A DNA stretch of 64,000 nucleotides from Mangrovivirga cuniculi. Its GTDB lineage: Bacteria; Bacteroidota; Bacteroidia; Cytophagales; Cyclobacteriaceae. The first letter of the stretch is position 1; every line of letters starts with the position of its first letter. Below are positions 35,472 to 46,200 of the stretch, piece after piece. A program made the translations under genes and the position numbers. The DNA is taken from NCBI RefSeq assembly GCF_005166025.1, contig NZ_CP028923.1:1428001-1492000 (forward strand), written 5' to 3'. Under the pieces are notes generated by a model, which saw only the letters and a list, made by a program, of their open reading frames with translations, made no database searches and was not told where the DNA came from.

Positions 35472-36311
35472 TCACTCTCCATTCTTTACGATCTCATATA
35501 CACGAACGTAATCTACTATCATTTTTTGTGGCCAGACTGAATCGTCAATTCCATGTTTTCCGCCCCAGTTTCCTCCTACAGCTACATTAAGGATCAAATG
35601 AAATTCCTGGTCGAATGGCCATGTCTCAGACCCGTTATTTTCATTTTCAAAAGTATTGTATACTTTACCGTCGACCATAAACTCAATTTTCTCAGGGCCC
35701 CATTTTACCGCATAATCATGAAACTCATTTGAGACAGTTTCGACTAGTAAAGAATCCCCTCTTTGAGTACCCTTATTGTGGTTATATGCGGTTGTATGAA
35801 CTGTACCGTGAACATTGCCATGGTCATAACCGACGTGTTCCATAATGTCGATCTCACCACTAGCAGGCCAGTTTCCGTATTTCCAGTTAGTCGGTAACAT
35901 CCAGATTGCCGGCCATGTTCCTTTACCCCTGGGAAGCTTCGCTCGAACTTCTATCATACCATACTTCCAGTCACCTTTATTTTTGGTTTTTATCCTGGCA
36001 GAAGAATATTTCACCTTTTCATCATCTCTGTTTTTATGCACTTCAATGATCAAATTGTCATCTTCAACCCTTACATTTTCCTTATTCTTCGTATAGTATT
36101 GCAGTTCACTGTTTCCCCATCCGCAAAGGGTTGGACAACCATCTCCCAGGTCATAATCCCATTTTTCAGGGTCAGGACTTCCGGTATAATCAAATTCATC
36201 ATGCCAAACCAGCTGCTTTTGGTCCTGAGAAGGTTCTGAACTTCCATTTCCACATGAAATAGCCAGGGCAGTAATGAAAAGGATTATTACATTATTGGTT
36301 ATCTGTTTCAT
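35472..36311 (-). CDS. GH16 beta-glucanase (laminarinase-type) lipoprotein
   Basis: 279 residues with a lipoprotein leader (MKQITNNVIILFITALAISC). The GH16 fold covers nearly all of the rest: LVWHDEFDYTGSPDPEKWDYD, GWGNSELQYYTK, MIEVRAKLPRGKGTWPAIWM, the catalytic ExDxxE motif in SGEIDIMEHVG, and NVAVGGNWGG near the end. GH16 of this kind cuts beta-1,3-linked glucans such as laminarin. Its start overlaps the GH3 stop by 20 bp, so translation is coupled. It is the shorter, single-domain GH16 of this locus and is anchored by lipid on the surface or in the periplasm. Confidence 0.93.
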   Translation of the reverse strand: MKQITNNVIILFITALAISCGNGSSEPSQDQKQLVWHDEFDYTGSPDPEKWDYDLGDGCPTLCGWGNSELQYYTKNKENVRVEDDNLIIEVHKNRDDEKVKYSSARIKTKNKGDWKYGMIEVRAKLPRGKGTWPAIWMLPTNWKYGNWPASGEIDIMEHVGYDHGNVHGTVHTTAYNHNKGTQRGDSLLVETVSNEFHDYAVKWGPEKIEFMVDGKVYNTFENENNGSETWPFDQEFHLILNVAVGGNWGGKHGIDDSVWPQKMIVDYVRVYEIVKNGE

Positions 36312-38598
36312 TTGGTATTAGTTTAAAGTTGGCGGATTTTAATTCGCCGGAATTTGGTCCTGTCATCACCTGAAATTCACCAGGCTCTGCTTCGTAATCA
36401 AAGTCCCTTGTATAGTAAGCCAGATCTTCAGTAGTCAATTCAAATTGAATCTCTTTTGATTCTCCTGCTTTTATAGCGACTTTTTTAAAGCCTTTAAGCT
36501 GCTTTACCGGCCTGGTAATGCTGCCAGTAATATCTCTTGTATAAAGTTGGACGATCTCTTCTCCATCAACATCACTTGTGTTTTTTACAGTTAATTTGAT
36601 CTGTAACTTGTCATTCATTCCCAACTCATTTTTAGATATCTCAGGTTCGCTGTATTCAAATTCCGAGTAGCTAAGTCCATAACCAAACGGATATAATGGA
36701 CTTGGATCTATATCATTATGATGAGTGTAGAACACCTGGTTCGGACCTGATGAAGGTCGTCCGGTCATTTTATGATCATAATAGATCGGAACCTGGCCAA
36801 CAGATCGAGGGAAAGTCATCGTTAACTTTCCTGATGGATTGAATTTACCTGTAAGAACATCTGCAATGGCATTTCCTGCCTCGTGACCAAGATGCCAGGC
36901 TTCAACAATTGCAGGAATGTTTTCGTCTTCCCAGCTTATTGCTAATGGCCTTCCGTTCATAAGAACTAAAACTATGTTATCATTAACCTTCTTTAGTTCT
37001 TTCAACAACTCAGGTTGTAATCCAGGTAGATCAAGAGTAGATCTGCTTCGACCTTCACCGGACATGTAAGCGGTTTCACCCATAGCAACAATGACTACAT
37101 CAGAGTTTTTAGCAACCTGGATAGCTTTAGCAAAACCTGATTTATCTTCTTCTTCAATAATTACCTGGTTGAAGAAGTTATTAGGGCCAATTGAAAGCTT
37201 AACTCCTTCGGCATATTCAATATCTGCATTTGGGAAGTTTTTTACGATCCCCTCGTATAGTGATACTGCAGTACCTTTATCCGCTGCTCCTCTCCAGTTA
37301 CCCAGAGGACTGTCTTTATCCTTCATTAAAGGACCAATCAAGCCTATTGAGAGTTCTTTTTCTTTGATAGGCAGCAGGTCATTTTCATTTTTCAGAAGTA
37401 CAATCGATTTTAATGCAGCCTCATAGGCGAGTTCCAGATGTTCTTCATGAAAAAGGGTTTTTTCCTCTCTTTCTGTATCAAAATATTTATACGGATCATC
37501 AAACAGACCCAGGTCATATTTTAATTTCAGAACTCTTCGCACAGCATCATCGATATCTTTTTCTTCGACATCTCCGTTTTCAACAGCTTGTTTAAGATTG
37601 TCAATGTATGCAGTTGCTTCCATATCAATATCACTACCGGCATTTAGAGCCATTACTGCAGCTTCGTATTTATCTGCAGCTACACCATGGGTAACAATTT
37701 CACCGATTGAGTTCCAGTCAGAAACGACGACACCATCATAATCCCATTCTCCTTTTAACAGTTCTCTCAATAAGAATTCATTAGCAGTAGAAGGGATGCC
37801 ATCAATATCATTAAAGGCATTCATAAAAGTGGCAACATTCGCATCAGCTGCCGCCTCGAAAGGCGGCAGAATAGTGTTCAATAGCTGATGCTTACCTAAA
37901 TAAACATTATTATAATCTTTACCGCTTTCTACGAACCCGTATCCTGCAAAATGTTTTGCACAAGCGGCGATAGTATTTATATCACTCAGGTCATTTCCCT
38001 GGAATCCATTAACTCTTGCTACAGCGATTTCGCTACCGAGGTAAGCGTCTTCACCGGCTCCTTCCATCACTCGTCCCCATCTGGCATCCCGGCTAATGTC
38101 AACCATTGGAGCAAAAGTCCACTGTATTCCTGCAGCTGCGGCTTCTTTAGCGGCAATTGCTGCAGTTCTTTCCATTAGGTCAAGATCCCAGGAAGAACTT
38201 TCAGCCAGTGGAAGAGGGAACATAGTTTTATAACCATGAACCACATCAAAGGCAAAAATTAAGGGAATACCCAGTCTCGTGTTTTCAACCACGAATTTCT
38301 GAGTCTCGTATGCTTGTTCAGCACCCAGTAAGTTCAATACAGAACCTACCTGTCCTGATTTAAGTTGCTCATATCTGATTTGCTGATTGCCTTCTTTGGC
38401 TCCTGGGCCTGTTAGGTCAGGGCCTATAGAATATTGATTTAATTGACCGATCTTTTCTTCGAGGGTCATCAAATTCAGCAAACTGTCTATTTTTTTATTT
38501 GCAATACTATCTTTTTCCGAGTCCTCAGTTGTGAGATAAGTCATTGCCACAATACCGACTACAATAAAAGCCAGTATAAGTATATGTTTGTATTTCAT
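36292..38598 (-). CDS. GH3 beta-glucosidase (BglX-type)
   Basis: 768 residues with an N-terminal membrane/signal segment (about 6-22). Domain 1 includes DSLLNLMTLEEKIGQLNQYS, FAFDVVHGYKTMFP, CAKHFAGYGFVESG and the nucleophile region VVVSDWNSIGE (Asp about residue 300). Domain 2 includes KSIVLLKNENDLLPI and YMSGEGRSRSTLDLPG with the likely acid/base Glu. A C-terminal fibronectin-like domain covers LTVKNTSDVDGEEIVQLY. Length and layout match BglX-like enzymes that remove terminal beta-glucose. In this operon it should finish the breakdown of laminarin oligosaccharides in the periplasm. Confidence 0.93.
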   Translation of the reverse strand: MKYKHILILAFIVVGIVAMTYLTTEDSEKDSIANKKIDSLLNLMTLEEKIGQLNQYSIGPDLTGPGAKEGNQQIRYEQLKSGQVGSVLNLLGAEQAYETQKFVVENTRLGIPLIFAFDVVHGYKTMFPLPLAESSSWDLDLMERTAAIAAKEAAAAGIQWTFAPMVDISRDARWGRVMEGAGEDAYLGSEIAVARVNGFQGNDLSDINTIAACAKHFAGYGFVESGKDYNNVYLGKHQLLNTILPPFEAAADANVATFMNAFNDIDGIPSTANEFLLRELLKGEWDYDGVVVSDWNSIGEIVTHGVAADKYEAAVMALNAGSDIDMEATAYIDNLKQAVENGDVEEKDIDDAVRRVLKLKYDLGLFDDPYKYFDTEREEKTLFHEEHLELAYEAALKSIVLLKNENDLLPIKEKELSIGLIGPLMKDKDSPLGNWRGAADKGTAVSLYEGIVKNFPNADIEYAEGVKLSIGPNNFFNQVIIEEEDKSGFAKAIQVAKNSDVVIVAMGETAYMSGEGRSRSTLDLPGLQPELLKELKKVNDNIVLVLMNGRPLAISWEDENIPAIVEAWHLGHEAGNAIADVLTGKFNPSGKLTMTFPRSVGQVPIYYDHKMTGRPSSGPNQVFYTHHNDIDPSPLYPFGYGLSYSEFEYSEPEISKNELGMNDKLQIKLTVKNTSDVDGEEIVQLYTRDITGSITRPVKQLKGFKKVAIKAGESKEIQFELTTEDLAYYTRDFDYEAEPGEFQVMTGPNSGELKSANFKLIPNETDNQ

Positions 38599-38612
38599 TT
38601 GTCTCTTGGTAA

Positions 38613-39698
38613 TCAGTTAGCCTGAAAAACGCGTACGTAGTCTACAATCATTTGCTGTGGGAAAGTGGTAGAAGCGTCCGGATTACCCGGCCAGTTTCCA
38701 CCAACAGCCACGTTAAAAATGAAGAAGAAATTTTCATGGAATTCACTTAGTTGAGCAGGTGTGATATCTGCTTCGTGATATTTGGTATCATCAATATACC
38801 ATTTAATTGATGTCTCGTCCCATATGATACTGAACACATGAAATTTATCAGCTAAAGTGCCAGATGTAAGAGTTTTTGAACCAGAATAATCAGCTTTAGT
38901 ACCATCATGATCCCAATGGATAGTGCCGTGAACAGTATTTTCAGAACCACCGACCATTTCCATGATGTCAATTTCTCCACAAGAGGGCCATCCCACAGTT
39001 GGAAAATTAGATCCGAGCATCCATAAAGCAGGCCAGATTCCCTGACCTTCCGGCATCAAAGCTCTGATGTCAATCCTTCCATACTGGAACGATTGATTAC
39101 TCATTGTTACAATTCTGGAAGAAGTATAGTTTTGTCCACTAAAACTTTCTTCTCTGGCTTCAATAGTCAGGTAACCATCTGCAACTGTTGTGTTTTGGCT
39201 GCGGTAATATTGAAGTTCATTATTACCCCATCCATTAGATCCTGTTCCGATCTCATGAGTCCAGTCTGAAGATAATGTCGTTCCATCAAACTCATCCTGC
39301 CATACTAGGGTATATCCATCATAGGAAAGGGGAGTAGTGTAACCGTCGTCTGGTATTACAACATCACCTTTTTCTATTGTAATTTCTTCCGTATGATTAA
39401 TATAAACTGAAGAGGTAGCATTTGCTCTTACCTCAAGTGTATAGGTTCCATTTTCGGCATATGTATGTGTTATTTTACCATCATCATCTCTTACCAGGCC
39501 ATTTCCATCGCCGAAATCGAATTGGTAAAAATTAGCCATGTCAGCTGTTGCCTCAACGTTTATTACGCCATCTGTTATATTTGATTTATCAACAGTTACA
39601 ACAAGATTTGATGGTGGCTGAGCAGAAGGTCCGTTACTATCTTCTTCACAAGCCAATAAAGTTACACTTACTAGTATCAGACTTAAAATTTTTCTCAT
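38613..39698 (-). CDS. GH16 beta-glucanase lipoprotein with PKD domain
   Basis: 361 residues: lipoprotein leader (MRKILSLILVSVTLLAC), a PKD domain (about 30-105: YQFDFGDGNGL, THTYAENGTYTLEV), then a GH16 domain (LVWQDEFDGTTLSSDW, GWGNNELQYYRSQ, IDIRALMPEGQGIWPALWM, catalytic CGEIDIMEMVGG, NVAVGGNWPG). It should cut beta-1,3- or mixed beta-glucans on the cell surface, with the PKD domain as spacer. The catalytic sequences resemble those of the second GH16 downstream but differ in detail, so the two probably act at different sites or on different chain lengths. Confidence 0.93.
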   Translation of the reverse strand: MRKILSLILVSVTLLACEEDSNGPSAQPPSNLVVTVDKSNITDGVINVEATADMANFYQFDFGDGNGLVRDDDGKITHTYAENGTYTLEVRANATSSVYINHTEEITIEKGDVVIPDDGYTTPLSYDGYTLVWQDEFDGTTLSSDWTHEIGTGSNGWGNNELQYYRSQNTTVADGYLTIEAREESFSGQNYTSSRIVTMSNQSFQYGRIDIRALMPEGQGIWPALWMLGSNFPTVGWPSCGEIDIMEMVGGSENTVHGTIHWDHDGTKADYSGSKTLTSGTLADKFHVFSIIWDETSIKWYIDDTKYHEADITPAQLSEFHENFFFIFNVAVGGNWPGNPDASTTFPQQMIVDYVRVFQAN

Positions 39699-39713
39699 GA
39701 GGTCAAGGATTAT

Positions 39714-39739
39714 AACCGGCGGCTTTTACGCCACCGGTT
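39714..39739 (-). other. Intercistronic hairpin inside the glucan operon
   Basis: AACCGG(c)GGC / GCC(a)CCGGTT around a 6-nt loop, between the PKD/CBM protein and the GH16 gene. There is no U-run after it on the minus strand, so it is more likely an RNA-processing or stability element than a terminator. Confidence 0.55.
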
Positions 39740-39769
39740 TATTATTTAAAACTTCTTATTAACTACGAT

Positions 39770-41743
39770 TTATTGCTGAGCAATATCATCGACATAGAAT
39801 GTTCCCGCGTCAGCTACACCCCAGCCAGGGAAGATCACGATACGGGCATAAGGACCAGCAGGTGCTCCCGAAACATCAAAAGTCAATTCAACCCATTGAT
39901 TAGCTGTATCAACTGAAGCATCAACCTCAATGAAATCGTCACTATTGGCAATATTCTCAAGCTTAAACCTGAACGTTCCTGTTGTAGGAGCCCAGACTTT
40001 TACTGTCATTGTTGTAGAAGCAGTTAAATCGATTGGATCAGATAGGTCAACAAATAGCCCTGCCCAGGTTTCGTTTCCATGAGTTGTTTCCAGTACTCTT
40101 GCACTGGTGTTTATACCTGAAGCATCAGGATTATCCACATATTGATATGTACTACCACCAAAAGTTACCCAGTTTGGCTCAGCACCTTCAAAAGTTAGTG
40201 GAAGAGTTGTTTTTTGTTTAATGTCATCGACATAAAAAGTACCCGCGTCTGCAACATTCCATCCCGGGAATATCACAATTCTTGCGTAAGATTTTCCTAC
40301 AGCGGCAGATACATCGAAAGTAAGCTCAACCCATTCATTGGCAACAGGAACTTCCTGATCAATTTCAATGAAATCATCGCTATTGGCAATGTCTTCTAAT
40401 TTAAATCTGAATGTTCCGGTTGCCGGAGCCCATACTTTTAGAGAGATCTCAGTTGACTGACTAAAGTCGATTGGCTCATCCAGGTCTACAAATAATCCAG
40501 CCCAAGGTTCATTTCCGTGCACAGTTTCTAAAACTCTTGCACTTGTATTAATACCTGATTGATCAGGGTTGTCTACATATTGATAGGTACTATTTCCAAA
40601 TGTAGTAAATACTGGTTCAAATGTCTCAAATGATAGTGGAAGAGCAACCGGAGTGATTGAAACAACAATTTCTTGTGTTGAAACAGCCTCATCTGTTCCG
40701 TCGGTAGCAGTTAGAGTAACCGTATACGTGCCTTCAGCTGCATAAGTATGAACAGGATTTGTTTCAGTACTTGTATTTCCGTCACCAAAATCCCAGGTAT
40801 AACCTGTAGCATTTTGTGATTCATTAGTAAATGCAACTTCTAAACCATTCGCAGAATAATTAAATACAGAAGAAATAGGTGTCACTCCTGCAGGAATTAA
40901 TCTGTGATACCATCTTAAATCAGGATTAGTCGCATCCTTAAATCGAAGGAATAGTTCATTTTCACTGATAGAAACTATCTGATATGAATTAACACCCGTT
41001 GCGTACCCAATGAATCCACCATTATTAAAACTGATGTTAGTATATCCTTCCGGACCTTCGAAAATTGAGTAGTTGATGTTTTCAGGTGCTGTATAAGGAG
41101 CAGTGAAATCACCTACATCAGGATTTTCATATGCACCAGGGAAGTTAGACGCCTGCCCTGCATTAAGGTAGATATCACCATTGGTTTCCTGAATGAATAC
41201 TGATTCGTTAAGAACAAAAGTATATTCATCATCATACATTCCACCACCCTCTTTTTCATTTGGTCCTGCAGCATACCACTCAGGAACATATGAAGTAGTT
41301 GGGCCAACACCAAAATGTCCACCTCTGGAGGCATCGATTACCCAGGTTTTTCCTTCAGGCATGTCGCATCCACCGGTAAGCAGTGATAATACCTCAACAT
41401 TACAGATCTCAGGGTCTGTGTTTGCGATAGTAATCATTTGAGAAGAGGAAACAGACCCTCCTTTTTCATATACAGTCAGGGTAACCTCATATTCACCGGC
41501 AAATGGATAGTATGCCGTTACCTGGTCGCCTTCAGCACTAGAACCATTTCCGAAGTCCCAAACTTTTAGAAAAGCATCTGAAGAACTTGAAAAATTGATC
41601 CAGTTTTCACCTTGAGCATCTTGCTCCGCAGTAAATTGCGCATCTTGTTCTGTAGGAGGAGTACCTAAGCTGTACTCTTCCTCTTCACAACCACCCAATA
41701 TTAACAGGGTGGCTACAAAGAAAATATTTAATAATTTTTTCAT
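39770..41743 (-). CDS. Surface glycan-binding-type lipoprotein with two PKD domains and a tandem CBM-like repeat
   Basis: 657 residues. Lipoprotein leader (MKKLLNIFFVATLLILGGC), then a PKD domain (about 40-105: VWDFGNGSSAEGDQVTAYYP), a spacer with WVIDASRGGHFGVGP and DLRWYHRLIPAG, and a second PKD domain (about 293-365: YTWDFGDGNTSTETNPVHTY). Two near-identical 140-residue beta-sandwich units follow (372-511 and 518-657; each has STYQYVDNPD, VLETxHGN, FRFKLE and YARIVIFPGW). The units look like carbohydrate-binding modules. The gene stands in the SusE/SusF position after susD, so this is most likely the accessory glycan-binding protein of the locus. No catalytic motif is visible. Confidence 0.82.
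   Translation of the reverse strand: MKKLLNIFFVATLLILGGCEEEEYSLGTPPTEQDAQFTAEQDAQGENWINFSSSSDAFLKVWDFGNGSSAEGDQVTAYYPFAGEYEVTLTVYEKGGSVSSSQMITIANTDPEICNVEVLSLLTGGCDMPEGKTWVIDASRGGHFGVGPTTSYVPEWYAAGPNEKEGGGMYDDEYTFVLNESVFIQETNGDIYLNAGQASNFPGAYENPDVGDFTAPYTAPENINYSIFEGPEGYTNISFNNGGFIGYATGVNSYQIVSISENELFLRFKDATNPDLRWYHRLIPAGVTPISSVFNYSANGLEVAFTNESQNATGYTWDFGDGNTSTETNPVHTYAAEGTYTVTLTATDGTDEAVSTQEIVVSITPVALPLSFETFEPVFTTFGNSTYQYVDNPDQSGINTSARVLETVHGNEPWAGLFVDLDEPIDFSQSTEISLKVWAPATGTFRFKLEDIANSDDFIEIDQEVPVANEWVELTFDVSAAVGKSYARIVIFPGWNVADAGTFYVDDIKQKTTLPLTFEGAEPNWVTFGGSTYQYVDNPDASGINTSARVLETTHGNETWAGLFVDLSDPIDLTASTTMTVKVWAPTTGTFRFKLENIANSDDFIEVDASVDTANQWVELTFDVSGAPAGPYARIVIFPGWGVADAGTFYVDDIAQQ
39773..40630 (-). 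repeat. Tandem 420-bp repeat encoding two CBM-like units
   Basis: 40211-40630 and 39773-40192 encode 140-residue units that align without gaps over most of their length and differ at scattered positions. DNA similarity is visible but not perfect, so the duplication is not recent. Confidence 0.85.
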
Positions 41744-41762
41744 GATCTAAAAATATTTGGGT

Positions 41763-43229
41763 TTAATAATTTGGGTTTTGTTCCCATCCTGCACCTGCTA
41801 AATCGATCTCCACTTGTGGAATAGGGAATAATTCATGTTTACCCGGTGTGAAGCCATCAATTTCAGCTTCTGCCTGACCGGTTCTAACCAGGTCAAAGAA
41901 TCTTAATCCTTCACCCGCAAATTCCCATCTTCTTTCCTGCCAGATATCATTGATCAGATCTTGTCCTGATGAAGAAACCGGATCAAGGTCAACTCTGGCT
42001 CTAACTTCATTTAAATAGTCAAGAGCAGTTGCTTCATCCGGAGATGCCTGTCTTGCCAGGGCTTCTGCAGCCATTAATAAAACATCTGCATATCTGATCA
42101 CCTGGTGATTTAACGGACTTGTTAAATCGTCATCCGGAGCACCACGCTCATCTGCTCTCTTGATATATTTATTATTAAAATATCCTGTGTGCTGATATCC
42201 TTCTGCATAAGATACTCCGTCGTTATCAGCAGCAAAAGCCTCAATATCCAGAACAGAAGCATCTCTTCTGATATCTCCTACATTATAAGAATTATAAAGG
42301 TCTGCAGTTGGAACATTATAGCTGTTGCCATCTCCGTAAAGTGGGCCTTCATACTGTCTGATGCCGTGGAATCCTGGAGCTGCAAAGCCTTCAAGACATA
42401 CAAAACATCCGTAGCTACCACCTTCAATGCCTACATATTGAATACTGAAAACTGTTTCGATGTTATCCTCATTTTCAAGGAAGAACATGGTAGAGTAATC
42501 ATCAAAAAGATCATAAGGCCCCTCGTCGATCACACGTTGCAAAACTGTAGCAGCTTGTTCAAATTTATCCTGGTAAAGGTAAGCACGTCCAAGAAGCGCC
42601 AGAGCAGCACCTTTAGTGATTCTTCCTTTCACAGGATTCGTCCAAGGCAGTACTTCTGCAGCGGCCTGTAGATCAGATTCAATTTGACTATACATGTCCT
42701 CAATTGATGATCTCTGAATTGTACTAATCTCATTGATACCCAATCTTCGATCTATTATCAAAGGCATTCCACCAAAGAACTTTGTTAATTCAAAGTAGTA
42801 ATATGCTCTCAGGAAATGTGCCTGAGCAAGGATTTGATCTTTTCCTTCGAACTCAATATTATCCTGATTCTCGAAAATATAATTTACCCGAGTGATTCCA
42901 GCGTAATTATATCGCATGATATCCCTCAGTTCGGCATTTACTCCACCGTGATTCATATTATCAATTTGGTGCAGACCTTCAGTATCAGTTGGGCTTTCGC
43001 CTCCTGCCAGTGAATTGTCTGATGCGATTTCTCCGATCCAGATACTTAAATAGGAAGTCTGAAGAAGATCATAAGCAGCAGTTAATGCTTGTTCATAATC
43101 CTGCGGGCTTCTGAAAAAGTTTTCAGTGTCTTGTACCCCAGTAGGTTCTACATCTATGTAATCCTCACAACCTACTGATATTGTAAGTATCGTGAGAAAA
43201 ATCAATGTTAATTTATTAAAGGTTTTCAT
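41763..43229 (-). CDS. susD: SusD/RagB-family glycan-binding lipoprotein
   Basis: 488 residues, lipoprotein leader (MKTFNKLTLIFLTILTISVGC). The N-terminal part (EDYIDVEPTGVQDTENFFRSPQDYEQALTAAYD, split here by domain) and the TPR-like helices (ILAQAHFLRAYYYFELTKFFG, KGAALALLGRAYLYQDKFEQAATVL) are canonical SusD. The C terminus reads WQERRWEFAGEGLRFFDLVR and HELFPIPQVEIDL, also canonical. It is the surface lid for the SusC transporter, 4 bp upstream in the operon. Its substrate is probably a beta-1,3-glucan, from the linked GH16 and GH3 genes. Confidence 0.95.
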   Translation of the reverse strand: MKTFNKLTLIFLTILTISVGCEDYIDVEPTGVQDTENFFRSPQDYEQALTAAYDLLQTSYLSIWIGEIASDNSLAGGESPTDTEGLHQIDNMNHGGVNAELRDIMRYNYAGITRVNYIFENQDNIEFEGKDQILAQAHFLRAYYYFELTKFFGGMPLIIDRRLGINEISTIQRSSIEDMYSQIESDLQAAAEVLPWTNPVKGRITKGAALALLGRAYLYQDKFEQAATVLQRVIDEGPYDLFDDYSTMFFLENEDNIETVFSIQYVGIEGGSYGCFVCLEGFAAPGFHGIRQYEGPLYGDGNSYNVPTADLYNSYNVGDIRRDASVLDIEAFAADNDGVSYAEGYQHTGYFNNKYIKRADERGAPDDDLTSPLNHQVIRYADVLLMAAEALARQASPDEATALDYLNEVRARVDLDPVSSSGQDLINDIWQERRWEFAGEGLRFFDLVRTGQAEAEIDGFTPGKHELFPIPQVEIDLAGAGWEQNPNY

Positions 43230-43233
43230 TTTT

Positions 43234-46200
43234 TTAGAAATTTAGGTTTACTCCAAACATGTAAGTTCTTGCTTGCGGATAGAAACCGTAATCAATACCT
43301 GCAGCTACAGGGTTAGGAGAATTCACATCCGGATCATATCCCATGTAATCAGTAAGAGTAAATAAATTATTTGCTGATACGTAAAATCTCACTCTCTCAA
43401 AACCGATGTTTTCAATAATTCTATTAGGTAAAGAATAACCGATCTGGATGTTTTTTAATCTTAAGTAAGATCCATCCTCTAAGTAAAAATCAGATATTAC
43501 ATTATTCCTGTTAGGTCCATTTGTTAATCTAGGCTGATCTGAAGAACCTTCTCCAGTCCATCTGTCGATACGGTATGACATGAGGTTTGCAAGAGGAGTT
43601 TGTCTTTCGTAGTTTCTCAAGATCTCGTTTCCGACCTGAGCATAAAGAAATGCAGAAAAATCAAAACCATATAGTTCAGCACCTAATGTAAGACCCATTG
43701 TGAAATCAGGAAGAGGTGAGCCAATAAACGTTTTATCTGTATTTCCACTAAAATCGATTACACCATCACCATTAACGTCCTTAAATCTAAGATCACCTGG
43801 TTGTGCACCTTCTTGCGTAGGAGCGTTGGCAATTTCTTCCTGGTTTTGGAATACTCCTTCTGTTTGATATCCGAAGAAATATCCAAGAGGGAATCCTACC
43901 TCCATTCTACTTGGGTTAACTCCACCTACTCCGAATGCTCCACTAGGGATAAAATCAACACCTTCTGGTAGAGCCGTTACCTCATTATCATTTGTGGAAA
44001 GGTTATAATTAACATTAATCCGAACATCATCAGTAATCATTTTTCTATAATTCAATGCTAACTCAAAACCTTTATTAACAATTTCTCCAGCGTTTATAAA
44101 TGGAGGAGCACTTCCTGCACCATAGGCTCCACTAATTGCTGATACATCTGGTTGGAAGATCAGGTCGTTAGTTGTTTTGACATAATAGTCTAATGATACC
44201 GAAAGGTCTCCTTTTAATATGTCAAAATCTAAACCAATGTCTAATTGTGAGGTTGACTCCCATTTCAAATCAGGGTTTGCTAAAGTACCAAAAGCTCTTC
44301 CAGATACCAATTGATCGTTAAATGGATAAACACCTTCACCATTTAATAAACCTCTATAGGCAAAAGCAGATTGAGACCTATCATTACCTGCTGTTCCGTA
44401 AGAAGCTCTTAATTTCATGAAATCAAAGAAGTTATTATTAAAGAAATCTTCTTCCGAAATCACCCATGCAGCAGAAAAGGTCGGGAAATAACCTATTTGT
44501 GTATTAGTACCAAATTTAGATGAACCATCACGTCTGAAAAGTGCAGATATTAGATACTTTTCATCATAACCATACTCTCCTCGAATGAAATAGGATAGTA
44601 AAGATGTTTGTTCCTGATAACCACCTGTGTTGTTTAAAAGGTTAGTTTGGTCAGCAGCGGAAATATACGCAAACTCCCATGAATTGTAAGGAACATCATA
44701 TGCTGTGCCTGTTAAAAATTTATATGTAATACCCTGTAAAGATCCCCCTGCAGTTCCTTTTACTTTATGAACATCATTGAATGTTTCTTCATAATTAAGG
44801 AAAGCATCAAAATTGTAGTTAAAAAAAGTTGATTCTGATTGTGTTACACTGTTTGGAATGGGAATTGAGGTTCCCGGAGCAATTTCTGTAGTATTAGGCT
44901 CCAAATCAGCATTAAGAGCTGTATTCTGTGCTTTTCCTGCTCCGTAATATACTAATGGACTGAAGCCTCTGAATTTTACATCTGCATAATTATATGCTGC
45001 TCTTCCAGTTACGCTGAATGCATCATTAATATCCCAGTTTAATGCTAATTTACCAGTAACCTTATTAGTATTAGATTCATTAAATGTATTAGACATTTGA
45101 GCAATCGGGTTGATCACGTCTCCAATACCGTCCGCATAGGTAAAGTTTCCGTTTTCATCATATACATCGAAGATGGGGCTGTTATTTAGCGCATTAAATA
45201 GTACAGATCCGATTACATTCTCAGGAAGTGTTTTCCTCTCTTCATTTGTATAAAGAAGAATGTTATCCAATGTTACGTTATCAGCAAGGTCAGTAGAAAA
45301 GTTTATACGACCATTATATCTGGTGAAGGAAGATTTATCACCTCCTACAATACCTTTCTGATCAAAATATGTACCACCGATTGAGTAAGTACTTTTACTT
45401 GTACCTCCTCTAACGCTCATTGTATAGCTTTGGATCGGAGCTGTTTCAAAGACCTCATCCTGCCAATCAGTGCCTTCTCCAAGATTGGTATTATTAAATG
45501 GAGGAGTGTCTCCGGCTGCAGCAGCTGCCTCATTTTTAAGAATAGCGTATTCAGTAGCATTTAATACGTCAATCTTATTAGAAGTTTCCTGCACACCATA
45601 ATATGCATCAAATGATACCCGGGCTGCCTGGTTTTTCTCACCTTTTTTAGTGGTGATCATAATCACACCGTTTGCCGCCTGAACACCATAAATACCTGCG
45701 GTAGCATCTTTGAGAACATCGATAGATTCGATATCAGAAGGGTTTAAAGCTGATAGCCCACCATCGTAGATAATTCCGTCAACTACAACTAAGGGAGCAG
45801 CGTTACCATTGGTAGATGCACCACGAATATTAATGTTTTGAGCTCCACCCGGCGAACCTGAGTTAGAAGTAATGTTTACACCGGCAAATTGACCCTGCAG
45901 TGCATTTTCAATTCGGGGCGCATTTAGTTTCTCAAGGTTTTCACCTTTAACGGATGCTACAGCACCTGTCAGTTCTTTCTTGGTAGTAGTACCATAACCA
46001 ACGACAACTACTTCATTTAAAGCAGTTATGTCTTCCATCATGGTAATATCGATAGTGCTTCGGTTCTGAACCGGCACCTCCTGTGGGGTAAAACCGATAT
46101 ATGTGTAGGTCAAAACTGCATCAGAAGGTAAAGTTAAACTGTAATTACCTTCAACATCGGTTACAGTTCCGTTATTCGTTCCTTTTTCAAGGACGTTAAC

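Noticed and set aside
42189-42671. A 160-codon open frame on the plus strand, opposite the glucan susD
   Set aside because: The opposite strand encodes canonical SusD motifs throughout; the frame is a shadow without recognisable domains.
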